Source of the DNA: DATJKD01 sp963728295
GTDB taxonomy: Bacteria > Pseudomonadota > Gammaproteobacteria > Steroidobacterales > Steroidobacteraceae
NCBI GenBank assembly: GCA_963728295.1
Contig: CAVSKB010000015.1
Coordinates: 69,667-133,666 of the forward strand
Direction of reading: 5' to 3'
Length of the DNA stretch: 64,000 nt
The position numbers and the translations under genes were made by a program. Below the pieces are notes generated by a model, which did not search any database, was not told the DNA's origin, and saw only the letters and a list, made by a program, of their open reading frames with translations. Shown here one piece after another: positions 46,807 to 55,366 of the stretch (the stretch's first letter is position 1; the number at the start of each line of letters is the position of its first letter).

Positions 46807-48057
46807 TTGGCGTCCTCCAGCGATTCAAATCTGCCCAACGGCGGTACGCCCTGGAAGGTGGGCACGATGCGCGCCTTGCCGGCACCGCGCGCCATCGCGG
46901 TCATCAGCCGCGGAGCTCGCTCGATGAGCGGCCAGACAATCGGCGCCAGCCAGGGTCTCATCGCCAGGTGCGCGAGCGTCGCGGCCAGGTGCAGGCGCGG
47001 CGCAAACGCCTGCCTCCACTGCCTGGCGTAATCGACGCCCACGCGTTGCAGCGTTTCAGCCGACGCGCTCGCACGACCCGCGGCCATCAGTCGCGCGCAC
47101 AGGAGCCACGCCGACTGCATCGCCATGCTGATGCCTTCGCCGATGATGGGATGTGCCTCGGCCGCCGCGTTGCCGATCATGAACCGCCCATCTGCCCGAT
47201 GCCACGGCGCACGGATTCCTGGCTGGATCGGTCCAATGCCAAGCCACGTGCCCTCACGCCGTGCGCCCGCAAGGGCATCGCGCAACGCGACCATGTCGGT
47301 GCGCAAGTAGCGTTCGAATGCTTCGCCGGCAGTTCGTCCGGGTGCGGCGGCCCGGCAGGCTTTGAGGGCGTCGCGGCGAATGCAGCCCGCAAGCGTGAGC
47401 TGCCCGTTCTCTGCAATGACGAGGCCGCCATATCCGCCCGCAAACGAAATCACGGGCAGCACACCCGGCGCCAGCTGCGAGTCAGTGAAATTCGCCTTGA
47501 AGGCGAACAGGTCACCGGACCTCTTGCTGACGCGCCGGTTGCGTCCGGGATCGCCTTCCCATGAACCGTTGGCCATGATCAACACTGGCGCGCGCAATTC
47601 CGTGAGTCCCGGCGCAGGACGCGCTTCAAGTCCACACCGAAACGCGCCTGCGCTCCGATCGAAAGTGCGCATGGACCATGGCTGCCAGAGATTGACTCCC
47701 AGCGCGCGCGCGCGCTCGAGCAGCAGCAGGTCGAACGCTTCGCGCCCGAGGGCGCGTCCCCATGGATGGCGCGCGTCGGGCACTGCCGGTAAAGGCGCTT
47801 GCACCACGCGGTCCCCGCAATAGAGGGCGACCTCGCGCAACTCCGGACCGGCCAGTTGTGCAAATGCGTCGCCGATTCCGAGCGCTGCCAGAAGCGGAAG
47901 GTTGCTCGCGCCAATGCAGGCGCCACAAACCTTGCGCCGCGGGAAAGGCTGTTTTTCAATCAACGCTACCGACCATCCCGCCGAGGCAAGCAGAATTGCG
48001 GCCGTGCTGCCGGCCGGCCCCGCACCGACAATGATGGCGTCGTAACTCGGTCTTCAC
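46803..48057 (-). CDS. FAD-dependent oxidoreductase (FixC/geranylgeranyl reductase/halogenase-like), frame broken at N-terminus
   Basis: About 418 residues. The FAD motif is split: AIIVGAGPAGSTAAILLASA is in one frame, while the start codon GTG at 48057 (VKTE) lies in another, so an indel falls near 48045. The body follows with KVCGACIGASNLPLL, a long substrate domain, and the flavin-closing motif IGNAAAEAHPIIGEGISMAM. This group includes isoprenoid reductases, monooxygenases and halogenases; which reaction it performs here is unknown. The four-base overlaps with the methyltransferase (GTGA) and the ACP (TTGA) show that it belongs to the PKS operon and probably tailors the polyketide. Confidence 0.8.
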
Positions 48058-48770
48058 GCCTGCGCTCGCCGCACCGCTGCAAACGTGTGCGAAAAGAGCC
48101 GCGCGCCCGTTTCCCTCAATTGCCATCCGCCATCGTCGGGCCAACACGCCGAAAGCTCCCGGTCGCGAAATCCCGCGCGCACACTCAGCACGGCGTCGCG
48201 ACGCGTCACATCGTTGGCGCCGATGGCGCCGACGAGGTGGCTGCCGAACAGCGCCACTCGCGCACGGCGCGGCTCGCAGGCGATGAAACAATCCGTGATC
48301 CGGGCGATTCCGCGGAACAGTCGCGACAACGCATCGCCTTCGAAATGGTGCACGAAAAGATTGGCGACGACGGCGTCATAGCGCGGATGATCCGTCGCGT
48401 TCGAGCCAGGCGAAGACATCCATGGCGGCAGCGCGCACCGTCCAGCCGAGATCGGCAAAGGCCGCGCGCGTTTGCGCGCTCAAGAGGTCTCTGCCGGTCG
48501 ACCAGGGTAAGCGTGACGCCGGGCCATGTACGCGCCCTGCCGCTTTGCGAGCCGCAGAAGCAGCGAGCCATCGCCGGCGCCCAGCTCGGCAATGTGCGAC
48601 GGCGCACGCACCAGCGATGCGTTCAAAAGCGAATTCATGATCGACAGGCTGCCCATGATTCGATTGATGCGTCGCAGGTCGCGCCGCGAGCGGATCGCGC
48701 GCGGATCGTCTTCACGCAGATGATCGAGCGTTTCCGCTTCCACACGGCGCGTCAGGATCGCCTCGCTCAT
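48054..48770 (-). CDS. Class I SAM-dependent methyltransferase, frame broken
   Basis: About 238 residues. It starts MSEAILTRRVEAETLDHL. The SAM-binding motif I is HIAELGAGDGSLLLRLAKR, and further sense includes DAVVANLFVHHFEGDALSRL (motif IV region) and the tail FSHTFAAVRRAQA. Sense moves through all three frames between about 48540 and 48400, which implies at least two indels. The ATG at 48770 overlaps the type III PKS stop (ATGA). In type III PKS operons such enzymes usually O- or C-methylate the aromatic or pyrone product; the site is not predictable here. Confidence 0.78.
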
Positions 48771-49836
48771 TCGCGGCCACCCACCGCAAGCAGCGCACCG
48801 TGACAGGTGAATCCTGCGCCGAAGGCCGACATCCACCACCAGCCCTCCGGTGCATTGTCATCGAGCGCGGACTTGAGCACGAAGTAGACGAAGGCGCTGC
48901 TCATGTTGCCGTACTCATCCAGGATCGCCGCGCTGTAACGCAGGTCAGTCGACCGACAGCCCGATGCGTTCGCGCAGCGCCTGCAAGACATCGCGCCCTC
49001 CCGCATGCATCACCCACGCCGCGATGTCGCGGACTTTCAGTTCCTCGCGCGCCAGCACTGCTTCCAGCACGGCCTGCGCGTGCTCGGCTGCGAGTGCGGG
49101 CACCGGGCGAGTGAGGACGTTGCGCAACATGCCGCCGCGCTGCTCGAAGCGCAGCGCGTCGCGCTGGCTGGGTTCGAGCACGGAGCTGCTGCTGCGCCAT
49201 TCGATGCGTCGCTTGTGCTTCGTCGGTCGCGCGCTCAGAACCGCGGCGCCTGCGCCGTCGCCGAAGAGGCACGCGCTGACCAGCACGCCAGGGTCGTTGT
49301 CCAGGTACATGGCGGCGCTGCTTACTTCGACGCACACCGAAAGCACATGCTGGCCAGCGCCGGCGACGATGAGCGCATCGGCGAGCCGCAAGTTGGGCAG
49401 CGCCGCGCCGCAGCCCTGACCGACGAGGTCGATATGCCTGCACATCCGCGCGCAAGCCGAGTCTCTCAGCGAGGTAGCTCGTGAGGCCTGGACAGAGATA
49501 CCCCGTACACGTGCTGACCACGATGGCATCGATGTCGCGGGCGCCAATGCCCGCGTCGCGCATCGCCGCGACAGCCGCCTCAGTAGCCAGCACCGGCGCA
49601 TGCGTCGCGAACCGGCGCTGCAGCGTGTCCGGATCGATTGCGAATACTTCCGCGAGGGAATCGAGTGCCAGGCGGCGCGCGGAGATCCCGTTGTCGCGCA
49701 ACAGGACCGCCTCGGCAATCGCATGCGAGCGGCGGTCGAGGCGCGCAAACCAGTCGGATTCCTGGAAGGCGTTCCAGCATTCCGCCTTGGTATAGCGCCG
49801 AGGAGGTGTGGCGGTGCCGATACCGGTGAAGAACAT
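48767..49836 (-). CDS. Type III polyketide synthase, frame broken
   Basis: Chalcone synthase-type homodimeric PKS, about 356 residues restored. The Cys-His-Asn triad is complete: Cys in LVGQGCGAALPNLR, His in AWVMHAGGRDVL, Asn in DEYGNMSSAFVYF. VVSTCTGYLCPGL is also diagnostic and separates it from FabH. The frame breaks near 49440 and near 48950. It extends an acyl starter with malonyl units to resorcinols, pyrones or phloroglucinols. With its own ACP and ketoacyl synthase in the operon, an acyl-ACP-derived long-chain starter is a reasonable inference. It is the first gene of the operon, 41 bases downstream of the 3' end of tRNA-Arg. Confidence 0.88.
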
Positions 49837-49877
49837 TCGGCTCCTAGGTTACGCGTCCGGGACAGACCGTGATCGGG

Positions 49878-49954
49878 TGGCGCGCCCGGCGGGATTCGAA
49901 CCCACGACCTTCGGCTTCGGAGGCCGACACTCTATCCAACTGAGCTACGGGCGC
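49878..49954 (-). tRNA. tRNA-Arg (anticodon CCG)
   Basis: A 77-base cloverleaf is read on the minus strand. The acceptor stem GCGCCCG pairs with CGGGCGC, the D-loop is AGCTCAGTTGGATAGAGT, and the anticodon stem TCGGC/GCCGA encloses the loop CTCCGAA, giving anticodon CCG (reads CGG). The T-loop is GGTTCGAATCC, with an encoded 3' CCA. Its 3' end faces the type III PKS gene. Confidence 0.95.
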
Positions 49955-49979
49955 ACGGGGATCCCTTTTGGGGGCGCAA

Positions 49980-50008
49980 ATCTTAGCCGTGCGGCATGTA
50001 CGCGTCCA
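49980..50008 (-). promoter_or_regulatory. Candidate sigma-70 promoter for tRNA-Arg
   Basis: On the minus strand TGGACG (50008-50003) and TAAGAT (49985-49980) are separated by 17 bases and lie about 26 bases upstream of the mature tRNA 5' end. No other obvious promoter sits between the tRNA and the PKS gene, so this promoter may also serve the operon. Confidence 0.5.
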
Positions 50009-50049
50009 TCGTCCGGCCGGAGCCGGCCCGAAACCGCGGGGTCGACCTG

Positions 50050-50055
50050 TATAAT
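50050..50055 (+). promoter_or_regulatory. Candidate -10 box for the cytochrome gene
   Basis: A perfect TATAAT lies 27 bases before the GTG start at 50082. The matching -35 region is weak (CCCGAA, 50027-50032). It is divergent from the tRNA-Arg promoter. Confidence 0.45.
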
Positions 50056-50081
50056 TTGCTGTCCTGCCATGGGGAGCCCAG

Positions 50082-50591
50082 GTGAGCGCAAAGCACGACC
50101 GGACCTTCCGCGACAGCTTCATGCTGGTGCTCGGCATTCTGCTCGCAGTGACCCTCGTGCTGCTCGGGCTCGCCCGCGCGATCTCGAGCCGGTCGTTCCA
50201 GGCGCATCGGCAAGACGACCCCGTCTATCAGCGCGAGCTTCTCGCGCGCATCGAGCCGGTGGCGAAAGTGGCCGTCGCGGGGCAGGACAACTCGGCGCTC
50301 GAGCCGGCCGCGGCCGCGCCTGCGGCGGCGACGGCCGACCTTGGCGGCGAAGAGGTCTACAACCAGGCCTGTGTGGCCTGCCACGGTGCAGGCGTCGCCG
50401 GCGCGCCCAAGTTCGGTGACAAAGCCGCCTGGGCGGAGCGGGTCGCGCAGGGTGCCGACACGCTGCACAAGCACGCGATCGGGGGTTACCAGGGCAAGGC
50501 GGGATTCATGCCCCCCAAGGGCGGGCGCACGGATCTATCCGACCAGTCAGTGATCAACGCCGTCGACTTCATGGTCGCGGCGGCCAAGTAA
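50082..50591 (+). CDS. Membrane-anchored monoheme cytochrome c (c5-like)
   Basis: A 169-residue protein. An N-terminal membrane helix (SFMLVLGILLAVTLVLLGLA) is followed by an Ala/Pro-rich linker and a C-terminal cytochrome domain. The domain has one haem site, CVACHGAG, and a likely methionine ligand in GFMPPKGGR, the c5 pattern. It acts as a periplasm-facing electron carrier. The GTG start has a GGGAG ribosome site. The frame is intact. The DUF4136 lipoprotein gene follows after 22 bases. Confidence 0.88.
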   Translation: MSAKHDRTFRDSFMLVLGILLAVTLVLLGLARAISSRSFQAHRQDDPVYQRELLARIEPVAKVAVAGQDNSALEPAAAAPAAATADLGGEEVYNQACVACHGAGVAGAPKFGDKAAWAERVAQGADTLHKHAIGGYQGKAGFMPPKGGRTDLSDQSVINAVDFMVAAAK

Positions 50592-50613
50592 ACAGCGCCG
50601 CCCGGGGTTGCCC

Positions 50614-51171
50614 ATGCGCGCCTCCACGCTCACGAGCCTGATCGCCATCGTCCTGGTTGCCGGTTGTGCGACCCCGCCGCCGGAACCGCAGTCGATGCGT
50701 GACCCGGCCGCGAACTTCGCGGCGTATCGAACATTCGGCTGGGCGCCGACGGCCGCGCCGGGCGGCAACGATCAGCCGCTGCAGCTCCTCGACAAGAACA
50801 TCCGCGCTGCGATCGCGACCGAGATGCAGCGCAAGGGTTACGCGGAATCGCAGGACAACCCGGACGTCCGGATCACCTATGAGACAGCAAAGGCCGACAA
50901 GGTCGAGAACAACCCGGTGCGCGTCGGAATCGGCGTCGGCGGCTGGGGCGGTAACGTGGGCGGCTCGGTCAACGTGGGCAGCCCGAGCATCCGCAATTTC
51001 ACCGAGGGCACGCTCGTCATCCACGCGATCGATGCAGCGAAGAATGCGGAAGTGTGGCAGGGCAGCATTGCGGGGCGCCTGACCAAGGGCAGTGTCGAAC
51101 CGGCGGCGATCCAACACGCAGTGTCCACCGCGATGCGGGATTTTCCGGCACGGACCACATCCGCGCAGTGA
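50614..51171 (+). CDS. DUF4136 lipoprotein
   Basis: A 185-residue lipoprotein with lipobox LVAGC (cysteine at about residue 18). The DUF4136 pattern is FAAYRTFGWAPTAAPG, a middle ITYETAKADKV region, a glycine-rich strand segment GVGGWGGNVGGSVNVG, and the end LTKGSVEPAAIQHAVSTAM. It is probably anchored in the outer membrane; its role is unknown. The ATG at 50614 is chosen for the signal peptide. It is convergent with ntrX, 21 bases apart. Confidence 0.85.
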   Translation: MRASTLTSLIAIVLVAGCATPPPEPQSMRDPAANFAAYRTFGWAPTAAPGGNDQPLQLLDKNIRAAIATEMQRKGYAESQDNPDVRITYETAKADKVENNPVRVGIGVGGWGGNVGGSVNVGSPSIRNFTEGTLVIHAIDAAKNAEVWQGSIAGRLTKGSVEPAAIQHAVSTAMRDFPARTTSAQ

Positions 51172-51192
51172 TGCGGACCTGAATTTCCCGGG

Positions 51193-52551
51193 TCAGTCCT
51201 CGGACTGGCGGAAATCCACGCCGAGCGAGCGGAGCTTGCGGTACAGGTGCGTGCGCTCCATGCCCACGCGCTTGGCGAGCTGGCCGACCTTGCCGTTGCA
51301 GAGCTGCAGCTGCTGTGTGAGATAGGCGCGCTCGAAATGCTCGCGCGCCTCGCGCAGCGGCAGCGCGAGCAGGTCCTGCTTCACGAGCGGCTCGTCGGTC
51401 ACCGTCCGCGCGGCGATCTGCCGCTCGATCTCCTCGAGGTGGATCTCCTCGGTCCCGCCCTGGATCAGCAGGCGGTGCACCAGGTTCTTGAGCTCGCGGA
51501 TGTTGCCCGGCCAGGGATAGTTGCGGAGCCGGTTCTGCGCCGCGACGCCGAAGCGCCGGAACGGCAGTCGCTCCTCGTCGACGAGCCGGTCCACGTAGTA
51601 GCGCAGCAACTCCGGCACGTCCTCGGCGTACTCGCGCAGCGGCGGCACGCGCAGCATCAGCACGTTGAGGTGCGAGAGCAGATCGATGCGGAAGGGTTCC
51701 GCGCCGCGCGTCTCGAACCCTGGCTGCGCGGAGGAAATGATGCGCGCGTCGAGGCGCAACGGCGCCGTGCCGGACTTCCGCAGGTAGCTGCCGGTGTCGA
51801 TCGCGGCGAGCAGCAGCCGCTGCGCCGCGGTGGAGAGATCCTCGAGCCCGTTGACGTACAGCGTCCCGCCCTCGGCCTGCTCGAGCACACCCTTGCGCGG
51901 CTCGCCGCCGTCGCCGACGCCATACAGGTTCGCCTCGAGATCGCCCTCGGTGAGCGCACCGGCCACCGCGGTCACGAACGGCCCGCCCGAACGCGGGGAC
52001 AGCGAGTGTATGTAGCGCGCGAAGGCTTCGCGCCCGGTGCCCGGCTCGCCCATGATCAGCACCGGCGCCTCGTGCGGCGCGAGCTGCCGCACCTGCTCGC
52101 GCAGCTCGCGCATGAGCTGGCTGCGTCCGATGGGCGCAAGCAGCGGCGGCACGAGCGTACGCGCGCTGTGGCGACGCCGGCGCCCGTCATCGAGCGCCCG
52201 CTGCACGGTGCGCAGGAGCTTCGCCAGCGAGAGCGGCTTCTCGACGTAGTCGACGGCGCCGAGCCGCGTCGCCTCGACGGCGGTCTCGACCGTGCCGTGC
52301 CCGGACATCATCACGATCGGCGCAGTGAACGACTGCGCCAGCTGCCATTCACGCAGCAGGCTGATGCCGTCGGAGTCCGGCATCCAGATGTCGAGCAGTA
52401 CCAGGTCGGGCGCGTGCTTCGCGCAGGCCGCGCGCGCCTCAGCGGCGCTCGCGGCCGTCTCGACCGTGTACCCCTCCTCGCTCAGGATCTCCTGGACCAG
52501 GTCCCGGATATCCGATTCGTCGTCCACCACCAGTATCCGCGCGGTGCTCAT
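51193..52551 (-). CDS. ntrX: NtrX-like response regulator with degenerate AAA+ domain
   Basis: A 452-residue regulator partnered with the NtrY-like kinase. The receiver domain has phospho-acceptor Asp in LVLLDIWMPDSDG and lysine in DYVEKPLSLAK. The AAA+ domain is degraded. Walker A reads GEPGTGRE (Lys replaced by Arg), Walker B reads GGTLYVNGLEDL (Asp-Glu replaced by Asn-Gly), and GAFTGA is replaced by AGALTEGD. It should therefore not drive sigma-54 open complexes in the usual way. The C-terminal Fis-type helix-turn-helix (AKRVGMERTHLYRKLRSLGV) is intact. It overlaps the ntrY stop by four bases. Confidence 0.88.
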   Translation of the reverse strand: MSTARILVVDDESDIRDLVQEILSEEGYTVETAASAAEARAACAKHAPDLVLLDIWMPDSDGISLLREWQLAQSFTAPIVMMSGHGTVETAVEATRLGAVDYVEKPLSLAKLLRTVQRALDDGRRRRHSARTLVPPLLAPIGRSQLMRELREQVRQLAPHEAPVLIMGEPGTGREAFARYIHSLSPRSGGPFVTAVAGALTEGDLEANLYGVGDGGEPRKGVLEQAEGGTLYVNGLEDLSTAAQRLLLAAIDTGSYLRKSGTAPLRLDARIISSAQPGFETRGAEPFRIDLLSHLNVLMLRVPPLREYAEDVPELLRYYVDRLVDEERLPFRRFGVAAQNRLRNYPWPGNIRELKNLVHRLLIQGGTEEIHLEEIERQIAARTVTDEPLVKQDLLALPLREAREHFERAYLTQQLQLCNGKVGQLAKRVGMERTHLYRKLRSLGVDFRQSED

Positions 52552-54782
52552 GCACGCTCCCTCCGGGATTCCGCCTTGCGCTCGCTGCGCTGCACGGCGG
52601 CAGGCCTGCCCAACTCACTCAACGGCAGATCGATGCGTACACGCGCGCCGCCCTCGGCGCGGTTTTCCGCCTCGATATGTCCCCCATGTTCTTCCACGAT
52701 CTTGCGCACGATGGCGAGGCCCAGGCCCGTGCCCTTGGCCTTGGTCGTCACGTACGGATCGAATACCTGGCCGATCAGGTCCCGCTGGAACCCCGGCCCG
52801 TCGTCCTCGACGATGATCTCGGCCACCTCGTGGCCGACCCGGGTCGCGACCCGCGTGCTCACCAGGATCTCGCCGCCGCGGCGGCCCTCGAGCGCCTCGG
52901 TCGCGTTGGTGAGCAGGTTGTGCAGCAGCTGCCGCAACCGGCCCTGGTCGGCGACCACCTTATCGAGGCCCGGGTCGAGCGTCACCGTCAGGCGCACGCG
53001 CCGGCGCGTGTCCTGCGCGCGATAGAGCTCGGCCACCTCGGTGACGAGCTTGTTGAGATCGACGCTCGACATCTCGAAGCGCGGCGCGCGCGCATACTCG
53101 CTGAAGGCGTTGACCATCTCCTTCATCGCCTCGACCTGCTGCACGATGGTCTCGGTGCCACGGTCGAGGATCTGCGCGTCCTTCTCGGCCATCGCCGGCA
53201 GCAGCTTGTGCCGCATGCGCTCCGCCGAGAGCCGGATCGGTGTCAGCGGGTTCTTGATCTCATGCGCCAGACGGCGCGCGACCTCGCCCCAGGCCGCTTC
53301 GCGCTGCGCCTGGAGCATCACGGTGATGTCGTCGAAGACGAGCACGAAGCCGGCCGGCGTGTCGCTCTCGCCCGGCAGCGGAGTGCAGGCACACATCAGC
53401 ACACGGCGGCCCGAGCCCGAGGCGAGGGTCATCTGCTCGCGCCATTCGACGTCGCCGGCGGCGAGCCGCGCGCGTGCCGACTCGCTGAACTGGCCAAGCA
53501 GGCTGTCCGGCGGCCCGAGCGACGCAAGGGGCTGACCGACGCGCGTCTCGAGGGCGTCGCCGAGGATCATGCTGGCGGCGCGGTTGGCGGTGCGCACGCG
53601 CAGATCCGGCTCGAGCGACACGACGCCGGTCGACAGCCGCGCCAGGATGATCGCCAGGTTGGCGCGCTCCGTCTCGGCCGCCTGCTGCGCAAGTTGCTGG
53701 TCCTCGCGCGCCCGGCGCAGTCGCTTGGTCATGTCGTTGAAGGAGTGCACGAGAAAGCCCATCTCGTCGTGCGAGGTCATCGGCAGCCGCGTGTCGAGAT
53801 CGCCCTGCGCGACGGCGCGCGTGCCCTTGACCAGATCCTGAATGGGCTGCACCAGCCGCTGGGCGGTGAAGATCGCGCCGTACCAGGCCGCGAGCAGCGA
53901 GAGCAGCAACACGAGCGTCAGCGTCAGGATGAAGCTCGCCTTGAGCGGCTTGCGCAGATAATCCTTTTCGCCGTACTGCTGATAGGCGGCCTGCACAGTG
54001 TCCGCGAGCGCGCCCAGCCGTTCGGCCACCGGATAGACGGCCTGCACCAGCAGGCGCTCGCGGCCCGGCACCGTTGGCCCGAGCTGCACGGCCGTGCGCA
54101 CCAGGTAGCCGCCGTTCACCTGCGGTTCGAGGCTCACGAACGGCCGGCCCTGTCGGATCTGCAGCAGCAGCTCGTCGGGGAGCTCCTCGGGAACGAGGTC
54201 CGAGGAAAGTCCCTTGGAGAGCGCGATCAGCGATCCGCTCTCGGTGGCGATCGTGAGCTCCTGCGCGCCGACCCGCTGGCGCAGCGTCTCGAGGAGACCG
54301 GGGTACGCGCCGCCGCTCGCGGCCAGCTCGTCCGCGATGAGCTGCGTGTCCGCCAGGTGCTCGCGCATGCGCACCTCGAGCGCCGAGCGCGACAGCACGA
54401 GCGCGTCGTCGAGACTGCGGCGGATCTCGACGTTGAACCAGCTGTCGATGCCGCGGTTCAGAAACTGCACGGCGAAGAAGTACACCAGGAGGATCGGGAG
54501 CGTCGCGAGCACGCCGAAGATCCACACCATCCGCACCTTGATGCGCGAGCCGATCACGTGCCCGCGCCAGTCGCGCACCAGCTGCGCGAGCTTCAGGGCG
54601 AGGAGCACCAGCAGGAGCACGAGCCCCGCCACGTTCACCATCAGGATCCAGGGATGCAGGCGCCCGAACTGCTCGGAGTTCTGCGCGGTCTGAGCCATGA
54701 ACAGGATTGCGGAGAGCCACAGCAGCCCGCCGATGCCCATCAGGGCCGCCGACCCTGCGCGCCTCAGGGTCGCAGTGTCCAT
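52548..54782 (-). CDS. ntrY: NtrY-like sensor histidine kinase
   Basis: A 744-residue membrane kinase. Two N-terminal helices, a third near LPILLVYFFAVQF, a long periplasmic domain and a fourth helix (ILTLTLVLLLSLLAAWYGAIF) are followed by HAMP (QRLVQPIQDLVKGTRAVAQG), PAS and a HisKA box with the histidine in RRLAHEIKNPLTPIRLSAERM. The ATPase part has NLLTNATEAL (N box), VEDDGPGF (G1) and GTGLGLAIV (G2). I choose the ATG at 54782; it overlaps the DUF4390 gene by 19 bases. It is likely to sense redox or nitrogen status, as NtrY does in other species. Confidence 0.9.
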   Translation of the reverse strand: MDTATLRRAGSAALMGIGGLLWLSAILFMAQTAQNSEQFGRLHPWILMVNVAGLVLLLVLLALKLAQLVRDWRGHVIGSRIKVRMVWIFGVLATLPILLVYFFAVQFLNRGIDSWFNVEIRRSLDDALVLSRSALEVRMREHLADTQLIADELAASGGAYPGLLETLRQRVGAQELTIATESGSLIALSKGLSSDLVPEELPDELLLQIRQGRPFVSLEPQVNGGYLVRTAVQLGPTVPGRERLLVQAVYPVAERLGALADTVQAAYQQYGEKDYLRKPLKASFILTLTLVLLLSLLAAWYGAIFTAQRLVQPIQDLVKGTRAVAQGDLDTRLPMTSHDEMGFLVHSFNDMTKRLRRAREDQQLAQQAAETERANLAIILARLSTGVVSLEPDLRVRTANRAASMILGDALETRVGQPLASLGPPDSLLGQFSESARARLAAGDVEWREQMTLASGSGRRVLMCACTPLPGESDTPAGFVLVFDDITVMLQAQREAAWGEVARRLAHEIKNPLTPIRLSAERMRHKLLPAMAEKDAQILDRGTETIVQQVEAMKEMVNAFSEYARAPRFEMSSVDLNKLVTEVAELYRAQDTRRRVRLTVTLDPGLDKVVADQGRLRQLLHNLLTNATEALEGRRGGEILVSTRVATRVGHEVAEIIVEDDGPGFQRDLIGQVFDPYVTTKAKGTGLGLAIVRKIVEEHGGHIEAENRAEGGARVRIDLPLSELGRPAAVQRSERKAESRRERA

Positions 54783-55363
54783 GAGTACCACCGGCTGGCC
54801 GCGCCCCAGTCCTCGGTCCAGAAGAGCAGCCACTTGAGCGCTGCGGGTGTTCCTCCCATATCGAGCACCGCGCGCACCCGGATGTTGTATGAGGCACCGG
54901 GCGGCAACAGGTTTGAATCGATAATGGGGAGATTGCGGATCGTCGAGAGCCGGTCGAGCGCCGTCTCCAGCGAGCCGAAGTCGAATTGCTCGCTGGTGTT
55001 GAGGTTCCGCAGCAGGTATCGCTGGCTCAGGGCGTGATAGTTGAGCTCGTAGCTCTGCACCAGCGATGCGATGCCGTCGTCGGGCAGGTAGTTGCGTATG
55101 CGGCTGATGCCGATCTCGTAGTCGAGACGCATCGTGAGGCCGCCTTCGATGGCATTGCGCGCACTCTCATCCAGCTCGATGACGAGGTTTGCGTCGAGCT
55201 CGTAGACGTTCTCGCCGAGGCGCAGCTCCGCGTCGCGGACGACCAGCGTGGTCTTCGCATGCGCTGCCGTCGTTGCGAGAAAGCACAGCAGGATCCAGCC
55301 GCAGAGTGCGGAAAAAGGCGGACTCCGGCGCGGAGCCCCGACGACGCTGTGGCTGAATTCCAA
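54764..55363 (-). CDS. DUF4390 exported protein
   Basis: A 199-residue protein with a signal peptide (LCGWILLCFLATTAAHA) and the DUF4390 pattern. That pattern includes VVRDAELRLGENVYELDANL, GLTMRLDYEIGISRIRNYLP, YHALSQRYLLRNLNTSE and WLLFWTEDWGAASRWYSW. Its place between rsmB and ntrY is conserved in gammaproteobacteria. Function unknown; a periplasmic partner of NtrY is plausible from position only. It lies three bases after the rsmB stop. Confidence 0.85.
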   Translation of the reverse strand: MEFSHSVVGAPRRSPPFSALCGWILLCFLATTAAHAKTTLVVRDAELRLGENVYELDANLVIELDESARNAIEGGLTMRLDYEIGISRIRNYLPDDGIASLVQSYELNYHALSQRYLLRNLNTSEQFDFGSLETALDRLSTIRNLPIIDSNLLPPGASYNIRVRAVLDMGGTPAALKWLLFWTEDWGAASRWYSWTLRP

Positions 55364-55366
55364 CGC

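Noticed and set aside
48767..49836. FabH-type ketoacyl-ACP synthase III
   Set aside because: The CTGYLCPGL stretch, the GQGCGAALPN cysteine loop and the Cys-His-Asn triad context are those of type III PKSs.
49878..49954. Island attachment repeats at tRNA-Arg
   Set aside because: I looked for a second copy of the tRNA 3' end to the left of the PKS operon and saw none in the window, and no integrase. The island idea stays a hypothesis.
52677..55037. 786-codon open frame antisense to ntrY
   Set aside because: Same cause: a shadow of a well-conserved histidine kinase on the other strand, with no recognisable motif.
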